64,000 bases of DNA. It comes from Plantactinospora mayteni. Its GTDB lineage: Bacteria > Actinomycetota > Actinomycetes > Mycobacteriales > Micromonosporaceae. The notes under the pieces are model-generated. The model searched no databases, was not told the origin of the DNA, and saw nothing but the letters and a program-made list of their open reading frames with translations. A program made the translations under genes and the position numbers. This document shows, piece after piece, positions 31,334-39,077 of the stretch. Position 1 is the first letter of the stretch, and every line of letters starts with the position of its first letter. The DNA is taken from NCBI RefSeq assembly GCF_016862935.1, contig NZ_BONX01000047.1, positions 1-64,000 on the forward strand, read 5' to 3'.

Positions 31334-33823
31334 TTGGACCAGGAACGGCGGGACCAGTTCGGAGTTCTGCTTCGGACACTTCGGCGGCGGGGCAGCCTGA
31401 CCCAGGAGGAGTTGGCGGAACGCTCCGGCTCCAGTGTCCGGAGCATCCGGGAGATGGAGCGGGGCCGGGTCCGGTCACCGCAGCGCCGGACCGCCGTACT
31501 GCTCGCCGACGCGCTCGACCTCGACGGGTCCGACCGTGTCGAGTTCCTCGCCGCCGCGCGCACCGTACGCCTGCCGCCGGACGGTCCCGACCGGCCAGAG
31601 CGTCCGACCGGAGCCGTGCCGCGCGATGTCGTGCCGCGCGATGTCGTGCCGCGCGATGTCGTGCCGGGTGAACTGCCCAGCGCGGTACGGGACCTGGCCG
31701 GTCGGTCCGGCGAACTCGCCGCCCTGCGGGCGCTCGCCGGTGAGGCCACGGCCGGCCAGACCGGTACGGCCACGCTGGCGGTCGTGCACGGCCCGCCCGG
31801 TACCGGTAAGACCAGTGTCACCGTCGTGGCCGGTCACCAGTTCAGCGGCGGCTTCCCCGACGGGCAACTCTTCGTCGACCTCGGCGGCGCGGCGGCCGAC
31901 CCCGGCGGTGCGGTGCAGCGGGGGGACCCCGGCGGCGCTCCGGTGCCCGGGCGGGTCGAGCCGGCCGAGGCGCTGGCCGGACTGCTGCGCTCGCTCGGCC
32001 TGCCCGACGACCGGATGCCGGCGTCACCGGCCGAGCGGGCCGGCCTGTTCCGGACCCTCACCCGGGACCGTCGGCTGCTGCTGGTGCTGGACAACGCCGC
32101 CGACGAGGCACAGGTACGCCCACTGCTGCCGGCCGGGCGGCACTGCCTCGTCCTGGTCACCAGCCGGCGACCGCTGACCGGGCTGGCCGGTGCCGTGCGG
32201 GTGCCGCTCGGGCTGCTCGATCCAGAGCCGGGGCGGGAACTGCTGACCTCGATCGTCGGCGCCGAGCGGGTCGCCGCCGAGCCGGCCGCCGCCGAACAGC
32301 TCGTCCGGCTCTGCGGGCGGCTGCCACTGGCGCTGCGGATCGCCGGCAACCGGCTGGCCACCCGACCGCAGTGGAGCATCGCCAGGTTGGTCGGCCAGTT
32401 GCGTGACCAGCGCCGTCGGCTGACCGTACTCACCGCCGGGGATCTCGGGGTCCGGGCCGCGTTCGAGGTCTCCTACCGGCAGCTCGACCCGGTCACCGCG
32501 ACGGCGTTCCGGCGGGCGTCGCTGATCCCCGGCGCCGACTTCGACGCCGGCCTGGTGGCGGCCGCCGCCGGCTGCGACGAGGAGACCGCCGGGCAGGCGG
32601 CCGAGGACCTGGTCGACGCCGGACTGCTGCTGCCGCTCGGCGACCGCTACCGGTTCCACGACCTGGTACGCCTCTACGCCCACGAACGCCTCGCCGGTGA
32701 CGAGTCGGCGGAGCAGCGGACCGGGGCGCACGACCGGCTGGTCGGCTGGCTGCTGCACCGGACCGAGCAGGCCGGTGCGATGTTCTCCCCGGGCGCCCGC
32801 CGGCCGGGCAACCCGTTCGACGACCACCGCGAGGCGGGCGCCTGGCTGGACCGGGAGTCCGGCAACTGGCCGGCGGCGCTGCGGGACGCGGCCCGGCAGG
32901 GCTGGCACGCCGACGTCGTACGGGTGGCCCGGGCGATGCACTGGTATTCCGACGCCGCCACCCACCGGCACTCCTGGGACGAGGTCTTCTCGCTCGGCGT
33001 GACCGCAGCCCGGGCCCTGGGCAGCCCCCGGGACGAGGCGGTACTGCTCAACTTCCTGGGCTGGGCGCGGTACTACTGCCGGGAGCGGAACGCCGACGGG
33101 CTGGCCGCGCTGGAACAGGCGCTGGAGCTGGCCCGGCGGATCGGCGACCGCCGAGAGGAGGCGTGGGCGTTGACGTACTCGGCCTCGATCTTCGTCCGGT
33201 CCGGCCGGGCCGGGTACGCCGTCGACTCCGCCCGGCAGGCCGTCGCGCTCTTCCGCCAGCTCGGCTACGAACTCGGCGAGGCCACCGCCGCCAACGTCCA
33301 CGGTTCGGCGCTGGCCGCGCTCGGCCGGTACTCCGAGGCCGCCGACGTGCACCGCGAGGTGCTCGAGTTCTATCGCCGGGAGAGCGGGCTGAGCAGCACC
33401 GGAGCGCTGGTCGCCCAGGCCGCCACGACGATGGCGCTCGGTGCCGACCTGGCCGGCGGGCGAGACTGGCCGGCTGCCGCAGCCGAGTACGCCCGGGCCC
33501 GTACCCTGTTTCGGCGCTGCGCGGCGACGTTCGGCGAGGCCGGCGCGGCGTACCAGTACGGCACGGCGCTGCGGGAACTTGGCGAGGTCGGTGCGGCCAC
33601 CGAAGAGTTGCGGCAGGCCCTGGCGCTGTTCGCCGGCGTACCCAGTCCGTGGTGGGAGGCGCGGACGCTGCACGCCCTGGCGGCGCTGGCCGGCGCGGAC
33701 AAGGTCGGTTCGGCGGACGCCCGGCTGCTACGCCAGCGGGCGCTGGATCGCTGCGGTGAACTGGACGCCCCCGAGGCCCGGAGCCTGCGCGCCACCCTGC
33801 TGCGCGAACTGGCGGCGGAGTAG
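31334..33823 (+). CDS. HTH / NB-ARC / TPR transcriptional regulator (AfsR-like STAND)
   Basis: 829 aa with this start. N-terminal XRE helix-turn-helix (LTQEELAERSGSSVRSIREM) is followed by a Pro/Arg linker containing three VPRDV repeats. An NB-ARC nucleotide-binding module follows (~130-420): P-loop VVHGPPGTGKTS near residue 152, Walker B RLLLVLDNA, GLPxxL-type motif GRLPLALRIAGN. The C-terminal ~400 residues are TPR-like. STAND regulators of this layout couple ligand/partner sensing to ATP-driven oligomerisation and often control secondary metabolism. TTG at 31334 follows a GGGGGG run; GTG at 31280 or 31202 are alternatives. No obvious target gene adjoins it. Confidence 0.85.
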   Translation: MDQERRDQFGVLLRTLRRRGSLTQEELAERSGSSVRSIREMERGRVRSPQRRTAVLLADALDLDGSDRVEFLAAARTVRLPPDGPDRPERPTGAVPRDVVPRDVVPRDVVPGELPSAVRDLAGRSGELAALRALAGEATAGQTGTATLAVVHGPPGTGKTSVTVVAGHQFSGGFPDGQLFVDLGGAAADPGGAVQRGDPGGAPVPGRVEPAEALAGLLRSLGLPDDRMPASPAERAGLFRTLTRDRRLLLVLDNAADEAQVRPLLPAGRHCLVLVTSRRPLTGLAGAVRVPLGLLDPEPGRELLTSIVGAERVAAEPAAAEQLVRLCGRLPLALRIAGNRLATRPQWSIARLVGQLRDQRRRLTVLTAGDLGVRAAFEVSYRQLDPVTATAFRRASLIPGADFDAGLVAAAAGCDEETAGQAAEDLVDAGLLLPLGDRYRFHDLVRLYAHERLAGDESAEQRTGAHDRLVGWLLHRTEQAGAMFSPGARRPGNPFDDHREAGAWLDRESGNWPAALRDAARQGWHADVVRVARAMHWYSDAATHRHSWDEVFSLGVTAARALGSPRDEAVLLNFLGWARYYCRERNADGLAALEQALELARRIGDRREEAWALTYSASIFVRSGRAGYAVDSARQAVALFRQLGYELGEATAANVHGSALAALGRYSEAADVHREVLEFYRRESGLSSTGALVAQAATTMALGADLAGGRDWPAAAAEYARARTLFRRCAATFGEAGAAYQYGTALRELGEVGAATEELRQALALFAGVPSPWWEARTLHALAALAGADKVGSADARLLRQRALDRCGELDAPEARSLRATLLRELAAE
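31616..31660 (+). repeat. In-frame 15-bp tandem repeat x3
   Basis: Three perfect copies of GTGCCGCGCGATGTC, plus six bases of a fourth, coding for VPRDV three times in the linker between HTH and NB-ARC domains. Copy number could vary between strains without frameshift. Confidence 0.9.
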
Positions 33824-33846
33824 TCCGGGGCCTGGGGAGGGTTCAG

Positions 33847-33880
33847 CGGCAGCGCCAGACGACCGCCTGCAGCGCTGCCG
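33847..33880. terminator. Possible convergent terminator
   Basis: 9-bp stem CGGCAGCGC / GCGCTGCCG with a 16-base loop between the converging regulator and TPR genes. Confidence 0.4.
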
Positions 33881-33963
33881 GCTCGTCCCGCATCCGCCGA
33901 GCCCCCATCGGGATCCCACCTACCGACGGGACCCGTGCCGGATCGGTTGTACGGCGGCGCGGA

Positions 33964-34611
33964 TCACCCGGACGCGATCTCGCCTCGGGCCTCCCGCACC
34001 CAGCGCAAGATGCCGTACGCCTCGGCGGTCTCGGCGAGCGTCGCCGCCTCGTCCAGCAGCGCGAGCGCACCGGACCGGTCACCACCGGCGGCGGCGAGAT
34101 GCGCCAGCCCGATCAGGTTCGCCGCGACACCGGCCGGGAAGCCGATCTCCCGGCGCAGCCGGGTCGACTCGGCCAGCCGCTCCCGTGCCGTGTCCAGCCG
34201 GCCGGCGCGGTGCTCGGCGATGCCGAGGTGGCGCAGCGCGTACGAGAGGGTCAGCCGATCCCCGGCTCGGGCGGCGAGGTCGGCGGCGCGGAGCAGCGCC
34301 GGCTGCGCGGTCTCGAAGTCCTGCCGCACCACCTGGTGGAAGGTGCCGACCCAGAAGAGCGCCTCGGCCTCGCCGCGCGGGTCGGCGAGCCGCTGGTAGA
34401 GCCGGACCGCCCGTTCGAACAGTGGCAGCTCGTCCGGGTCCTCGGTCCGGTCCGCGAGGTAGCGCGCGTGCACGATCCGGCCCCGGGCCAGCGCCAGGTC
34501 GGCCTCGACCGCGTCCAGGTCCCGGTCGGCCGCGTCCAGCGCGTCGGCGTCGCCGCCGAAGACGGCGCGTTCGTAGTGCAGTCTGGCCCGCCCGATCCGG
34601 TCGTCGGTCAT
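33964..34611 (-). CDS. TPR-repeat protein
   Basis: 215 aa, all helical, soluble. Tandem TPR-like pairs run through the whole length, e.g. FETAQPALLRAADLAARAGD and RLDTARERLAESTRLRREIG, with the characteristic Ala/Gly/Leu positions. No enzymatic domain. The repeat style resembles the C-terminal part of the adjacent convergent NB-ARC regulator, hinting at a shared origin or partner role. No target identified. Confidence 0.75.
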   Translation of the reverse strand: MTDDRIGRARLHYERAVFGGDADALDAADRDLDAVEADLALARGRIVHARYLADRTEDPDELPLFERAVRLYQRLADPRGEAEALFWVGTFHQVVRQDFETAQPALLRAADLAARAGDRLTLSYALRHLGIAEHRAGRLDTARERLAESTRLRREIGFPAGVAANLIGLAHLAAAGGDRSGALALLDEAATLAETAEAYGILRWVREARGEIASG

Positions 34612-34676
34612 CGTCGCCCGTCCCCCCGTCCGCGAGCCGCCGAGTCTAACGTCGAACGGGCCCTGCTACCGCCGGG

Positions 34677-34707
34677 CGGGCCCTGCCGCTGGTGGCGGCA
34701 GGGCCCG
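34677..34707 (-). terminator. Serine protease terminator
   Basis: Perfect 13-bp stem (CGGGCCCTGCCGC with complement), 5-base loop, 67 bases beyond the stop of the protease gene on the minus strand. A partial direct copy of the arm (CGGGCCCTGC) lies at 34657-34666. Confidence 0.75.
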
Positions 34708-34773
34708 TGGGATGTGGTGAGGTCGGTGGAACGGCTCGTGGCCGTCGGCCTCGACACCGGTTGCCGGGGCGGA

Positions 34774-36279
34774 TCAGCTACAGGGCGCGCCGTTCAGGGT
34801 GAACGGTGCCGGGGTGACCGGGGTACCGCTTGCGGTGAAGCCCAGGTTGACCGAGCCGCCGGCCGGGATGGTGGCGTTGTGTGCCTCGTTGGTGACCACG
34901 ACCGCCGCGCCGCTCTGCTGGAACTGCCCGTGCCAGTGGCCCTGCACCACCTGGTCACCCGGGAAGGACCAGCCGAGGCTCCAGCCGGTGACCGCCGGCC
35001 CGCTGTTGTGCACCGTGACGCTGGCCGCGAAGCCGCCGCTCCACGAGTCGGTGACCGCGTACGAGACCCGGCAGGTGGTGCTGGCGGTGCCGGTCACCGG
35101 CACGATGTCGCCGAAGTCGTCCCGGTAGGTGGCAAAGTCCTGGAAGCCGAGACCCGGGCCGCCGGAGCGGGTGACCGTGCCGGCGGCCAGTACCGTGCCG
35201 TCGGGGTTGACCGCGTAGACCGGTCCGCCGCTGTCGCCGCCGCGCGCCGCCTCCTCGCCGTCGAGCTGGGTCGCCTCGACCAGGTCCTCCCGGTCCTCGT
35301 AGTGGAACTCGACCCGGAAGTTGCAGATCGGCCGGGACAGCTCCCAGGCGCTGGTCGCGCCGGACTGGCAGAGCAACTGGCCGGGGAAGACCTCGGTCCA
35401 GCCGACCACCCTCGCGCGTACCTCGTCGTGTGACCCGCCGACGTAGAGGTCGCCGCTGACCGACGGCGTCGAGATCAGCATCGCGTCGTGGTCGGAGTTC
35501 TTCCGGGCCGCCGCTCCGATGGTGGCACCGCTGCCGGCCGTCCACACCGCGCCGAGGTCGCTACAGTGGCCGGCGCTGAGCAGGTAGCCGGCGCCGGTGC
35601 CGGCGTCCCGGGCGCCAAACGCCGAGCTGCACAGGATGCCGCCGTTCCAGATCCGGGCTCCGCCGGTCCACGGTGCGGCGTCGTCCTCCCGGGACCGGTC
35701 GACCATCGGACGCCGCTGCACCACGGTGGTGCGTACCCCGGTGGCCGGCAGCTTCGGGAGCCGGGCGGCGGACGGCGTACCGGAAACCGCGACCTCCAGG
35801 CCGGCGCCGTCGGTGCGCAGCCGGACCGTGGGCTTCGCGGCCGAGGCCCGAACCGTCGGCGCCAGCTTGGCGGCGGCGGCCCGCAGTTCGGCCCGGGAGT
35901 ACGTCGCGGCGGCCACCTCGACCGGCGCGGTCTTCCGAGCCCGGGCGACCGCCGAGGCGACCTCGGCCGACAGTGGTCCCTTCCACCAGAGGGTGACGTG
36001 CTGGTCCACCAGGCCGAGCCCGGCGTATCCGGCGGCGTCGCCGCGCTCGACGGCGGTCCGGATCACGCTGGCCGCGTCGACCAGCGGGACCTGCGCGGTC
36101 ATCCGGTCGGCGACGCCGGCCGGCAGCAGGTCGAGCAGCGAGGAGCCGGCGTCCGTCCGGCCTGCCGGGGCGGGTGCGGGCGGGGCCGCGGCGCCGGGCA
36201 CCGGTCCGGCGAGCGCGGCGGCGCCGACGAGTCCGCCGGCCAACAGGGTGCGAACGACGGCTTTCCATGGTCGCGTCAT
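34774..36279 (-). CDS. Secreted S1 serine protease with C-terminal CBM2
   Basis: 501 aa exported protease. Signal peptide (RTLLAGGLVGAAALAG) and a ~150-residue propeptide with Ala-rich helices precede the chymotrypsin-like domain. Triad: His ~237 in LLSAGHC, Asp in NSDHDAML (~263), Ser ~350 in RGGDSGGPV. Residues ~400-501 form a family-2 carbohydrate-binding module with terminal cysteines (TTCRVSYAVTDSWSGGF ... LNGAPC), the cellulose/chitin-binding type also present on the GH9 enzyme. A protease tethered to polysaccharide would act on wall or biofilm proteins at the substrate surface. Start ATG sits directly before a normal n-region. Confidence 0.9.
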   Translation of the reverse strand: MTRPWKAVVRTLLAGGLVGAAALAGPVPGAAAPPAPAPAGRTDAGSSLLDLLPAGVADRMTAQVPLVDAASVIRTAVERGDAAGYAGLGLVDQHVTLWWKGPLSAEVASAVARARKTAPVEVAAATYSRAELRAAAAKLAPTVRASAAKPTVRLRTDGAGLEVAVSGTPSAARLPKLPATGVRTTVVQRRPMVDRSREDDAAPWTGGARIWNGGILCSSAFGARDAGTGAGYLLSAGHCSDLGAVWTAGSGATIGAAARKNSDHDAMLISTPSVSGDLYVGGSHDEVRARVVGWTEVFPGQLLCQSGATSAWELSRPICNFRVEFHYEDREDLVEATQLDGEEAARGGDSGGPVYAVNPDGTVLAAGTVTRSGGPGLGFQDFATYRDDFGDIVPVTGTASTTCRVSYAVTDSWSGGFAASVTVHNSGPAVTGWSLGWSFPGDQVVQGHWHGQFQQSGAAVVVTNEAHNATIPAGGSVNLGFTASGTPVTPAPFTLNGAPCS

Positions 36280-36317
36280 GGCTCGAAGTCAACCGGCGGC
36301 GGTCGGCGGCGAACAGG

Positions 36318-36353
36318 AAGGACGCCCGGCAGGAGCACTCCTGCCGGGCGTCC
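36318..36353 (-). terminator. GH30 gene terminator
   Basis: Near-continuous 36-base palindrome: 17-base perfect arms with a 2-base centre, between the GH30 stop and the protease start. It separates the two same-strand genes. Confidence 0.85.
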
Positions 36354-36389
36354 TGCCGGGCCTCGTGGGCGGCGGTCGGCCGGTACTGC

Positions 36390-38324
36390 TCAGACCGGTA
36401 CGGTCCACTTCTGGTTGGCGGTGCCGGTGCAGGTCCAGAGCTGGGTCGGCGTACCGTTCGCGGAACTGTTGTCCAGCACGTCCAGGCACTTGTTCGCGCT
36501 GGCGCTGGTCAGATCCCGGCCGGCGGTGGCGGTCCAGCGCTGGTTCGCCGCGCCGGTGCAGCTCCAGATCTGCACCCGGGCACCGTTCGCGGTCGAGTTG
36601 TCCCGGACGTCGAGGCACTTGCCGAGTGCCCGCACCGTGCCGTCGGTGCCCAGGGTCCACTGTTGGGCCGCACTGCCGTTGCAGTCGTAGAGCTGCACGG
36701 CGGTACCGTCCGCGCTGTTCGCGCCGGCCACGTCCAGGCACTTGCCGGCGAGCCCGACGATCTGGCCGGTTCGGCCGCCGCCACCGCCGGACTGGGTGCC
36801 GGACCAGGTGAAGGTCGCGGTGGTCCGGGCCGGCAGGGTGTACGTGAACGACTGTCCACCCCAGACCACCCGGACCGACTGGCTGCCGGTGCCGCCGTTG
36901 TGCGCGATCAGCGCCTTGGAGCCGTCCGGGTTGACCCAGGCCACGTTCTGCACCGTGCCGTTCGCGGTCGAGTCGATCCGGTACGCCCCCGGCTTGACGA
37001 ACTTCGTCAGGTGCCCGGTGGTGTAGTACTCGATGGTGTTGTCGACCTGGCCGGCGCGTGGGCCGCCCTCCTGTACGGTGACCAGCCCGGTGCAGACGTC
37101 ACAGCCGCCGTTGTGCGGACCCATGCTCTGGTTCAGCGCGAGACTCCACTTGACGACGCTGCCGCTCCAGTTCCGGGTGTAGTTGACGATGTCGGCCAGG
37201 TCCTCGTTGTGCTGGTTGCCGATCCAGGTGCCACCGGAGTGCTCGGTGCTGAACTGCCGGACCGCCGGATACTGGGCGTGCACCTGGGAGCCGACGCTCG
37301 GGCTGCCGGCGTAGCCGTGCCAGGCGATGCCGGCGAAGAGCGGGTCGTTGCGCAGCGCGGCGTCGGCGACGATCCCGCTGCCGATCTGGCCCCAGTCGCC
37401 GTAGTTCCAGTCGTGCACCATCACCTTGGTGCTGATGCCGGCGGCCCGGAAGGCCGGCAGCAGGTGATTCTTGGTGAACTCCAGCAGGCCGGAGGAGTTC
37501 CAGCTCATCCCCGGGTAGTTCATCGCCGGCGGGTTCGCCGCCTGGCAGCAGTTCGGCTCGTTCTGCACCGAAACGTAGTTCACCGGGATCCCGGCCGCCT
37601 GGTACGACTGGACGTACCTCACGAAGTACTGGGCGTAGAGCGGGTAGTACTCCCACTTCAGCCAGCCCATCTGGTCCATCCGGCCGTTGTCCTTCATCCA
37701 GCCCGGCGCGCTCCACGGCACGCCCTTGACCCGCAGCGCCGGGTTGAGCTGCTTGGCCTGCGCGGTGAGCAGCCGGACGTTGGTGTCGTAGCCGTTGGCG
37801 CCGAAGTCGTTCAGGTCGCAGCAGGTGTCGTCCAGCGACACGTGGCCGGGCCGGGACAGGTCGGAGGCGCCGATCGGGTTGCGGACGAAGGAGAGCCCTA
37901 TCCCGTCGGTGGGGTGGAACAACCGGCGCATCACCGCGTCCCGGGTCGCCGCGCTGATCGGCCCGCCCCGGAACAGGTAGGCGGTGGTGTCGGTGATCGA
38001 GGCGCCGCCGCCCTCGAACTGCTGGTAGCGGACGTTCTCGTTGACCGTGACGGTGTGCGTGGCGCCGGGGCTGGTGGCGGCGAAGTTGATCGGCGTCTGC
38101 TGTTGCAGGCCACGGGTCACCGTCCGGCCGCCGGAGTCGGAGGTGCTGGTCAGCCAGATGTTCACCGGCTCGTTGGCCGCGTACGCCGGGGTGGGCCCGG
38201 CGACCGTGCCGACGGCGGCGACGCAGAGCGAGAGCAGCCCGGCGGCGACGGACCGGCGGCGGGTGGGTGCGCGGTGGCGGGTGGGTGTGCGGCGGTTGGT
38301 CGCCGTCGTACCTGCGGAGGACAT
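36390..38324 (-). CDS. Secreted GH30 glycosidase with ricin-type (CBM13) domain
   Basis: 644 aa. Twin-arginine-rich n-region (RRTPTRHRAPTRRRS) and hydrophobic core precede the AYA cleavage region near residue 50. GH30 barrel ~75-400 plus side beta-domain to ~505: NVRYQQFEGGGASITDTTAY, GVPWSAPGWMKDN, acid/base Glu in VSVQNEPN and nucleophile Glu in QFSTEHSGGTW. Residues ~515-644 hold three ricin-B/CBM13 repeats ending in QQW, QRW and QKW. Likely substrate beta-1,6-glucan or another beta-glycan/xylan of fungal or plant origin; the subfamily cannot be fixed by eye. GAGGGGAG precedes the ATG. Its promoter carries an AT-rich operator in the spacer. Confidence 0.88.
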   Translation of the reverse strand: MSSAGTTATNRRTPTRHRAPTRRRSVAAGLLSLCVAAVGTVAGPTPAYAANEPVNIWLTSTSDSGGRTVTRGLQQQTPINFAATSPGATHTVTVNENVRYQQFEGGGASITDTTAYLFRGGPISAATRDAVMRRLFHPTDGIGLSFVRNPIGASDLSRPGHVSLDDTCCDLNDFGANGYDTNVRLLTAQAKQLNPALRVKGVPWSAPGWMKDNGRMDQMGWLKWEYYPLYAQYFVRYVQSYQAAGIPVNYVSVQNEPNCCQAANPPAMNYPGMSWNSSGLLEFTKNHLLPAFRAAGISTKVMVHDWNYGDWGQIGSGIVADAALRNDPLFAGIAWHGYAGSPSVGSQVHAQYPAVRQFSTEHSGGTWIGNQHNEDLADIVNYTRNWSGSVVKWSLALNQSMGPHNGGCDVCTGLVTVQEGGPRAGQVDNTIEYYTTGHLTKFVKPGAYRIDSTANGTVQNVAWVNPDGSKALIAHNGGTGSQSVRVVWGGQSFTYTLPARTTATFTWSGTQSGGGGGRTGQIVGLAGKCLDVAGANSADGTAVQLYDCNGSAAQQWTLGTDGTVRALGKCLDVRDNSTANGARVQIWSCTGAANQRWTATAGRDLTSASANKCLDVLDNSSANGTPTQLWTCTGTANQKWTVPV

Positions 38325-38382
38325 GCGGGGGTCTCCCCTCCGTGGACGGATCTCCAGAGGTCAGCGGCCGGCCGGCATTAAT

Positions 38383-38411
38383 AGATAACACTCTTTAATA
38401 AAGAGTGTCAA
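38383..38411 (-). promoter_or_regulatory. GH30 promoter with operator in the spacer
   Basis: On the minus strand TTGACA (38411-38406) and TTATCT (38388-38383) are 17 bases apart, a near-consensus sigma-70-type promoter. The spacer is almost wholly a palindrome, ACACTCTTT-aat-AAAGAGTGT (38388-38408), with 9-base perfect arms. A repressor bound there would occlude polymerase. The site differs from the CebR box, so another regulator (possibly GntR, ROK or MarR type) is implied. Confidence 0.75.
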
Positions 38412-38480
38412 TGCGACCGTACCGCCACACGCCGGCCCGACCGGCCGCACGTCGACGTCTTCCCCGACAAGACCGCACGC

Positions 38481-38537
38481 TCACCTGGACGCCAGATGCG
38501 TTACACAGGGCAGTTAACGCACCTGGCGTCCAGGTGA
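38481..38537. repeat. 57-bp near-perfect palindrome (probable bsaP/bioB terminator)
   Basis: 23-base arms at 38481-38503 and 38515-38537 match at 22 positions around an 11-base centre. Arms start TCACCTGGACGCCAG and end GCGTTA. It lies ~90 bases after the bsaP stop and ~70 bases before the GH30 promoter. Far longer than the usual terminators in this window (12-20 bp). Confidence 0.7.
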
Positions 38538-38540
38538 ACA

Positions 38541-38597
38541 GCTCCGCCCCGCCCGACGGCCGCTCCGCCCCGCCCGACGGCCGCTCCGCTCCGCCCG
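38541..38597. repeat. 21-bp tandem repeat
   Basis: GCTCCGCCCCGCCCGACGGCC occurs twice in perfect tandem (38541-38582), followed by a diverged partial third copy, in the gap downstream of bsaP. Confidence 0.7.
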
Positions 38598-38627
38598 TTC
38601 GCCAGCGGGAGGGTGGGGGTGGGCGGG

Positions 38628-38831
38628 TCAGCCTTGGGCTGTGCCGTGCTCGACGCAGACCGCCGACCAGCCGGAGGGGAGGACCTGCACCTTCATCCGG
38701 CGCCGGCAACGTGGGCAGAACCGGGGCGGCTCCCACTCGCGCGCGGCCTGGCAGCCCGAGTGTTTCCCGGCGGACACCGGCTCACCGCAACGGTCGCACC
38801 AGAGGTCGGTCGGGTTCGTCGTACCCGCCAT
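38628..38831 (-). CDS. bsaP: Biotin synthase auxiliary protein
   Basis: 67 aa small cysteine-rich protein downstream of bioB. CDRCG and HSGC in the N-terminal half, then [18 protein letters not shown] and AVCVEHG at the end, match the short actinobacterial proteins encoded next to bioB (Rv1590 type). In mycobacteria BsaP is needed for biotin synthase activity and helps restore its auxiliary Fe-S cluster. The four-plus Cys/His residues fit iron or zinc binding. Separated from bioB by 208 bases that include a triplicated copy of the bioB 3' end, so the two genes are not tightly coupled here as they often are. Recognition rests on motif and context. Confidence 0.8.
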   Translation of the reverse strand: MAGTTNPTDLWCDRCGEPVSAGKHSGCQAAREWEPPRFCPRCRRRMKVQVLPSGWSAVCVEHGTAQG

Positions 38832-38945
38832 GTCGGCCCTGCCCTCCCGTTCGTCGCTCCCGCCGTCGGGCGCCGCTTCCTCGTCCCGCTCGCCGGTCGT
38901 GCCACTTCGGCGCCCACGGCACCGAGGCTCGGCCGGCGGGAACGC

Positions 38946-39077
38946 GCCGGACTACAGCGTCGCAGACAACACCTTGGCCGGCATCTTCAGCCGGACCACA
39001 GCGTTGCCGACAACGCCTTGACCAGCATTTTCGGCCGGACTACAGCGTCGCCGAGAGCGCCTTGACCGGCATCTTCA
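38946..39077. repeat. 44-bp tandem triplication of the bioB 3' end
   Basis: Three adjacent 44-base units, 38946-38989, 38990-39033 and 39034-39077. The last is the real 3' end of bioB including its stop codon; the other two are diverged copies (7 and 5 differences from the bioB unit by hand count) lying beyond the stop. Since 44 is not a multiple of three, the extra copies are out of frame and non-coding. Confidence 0.9.
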
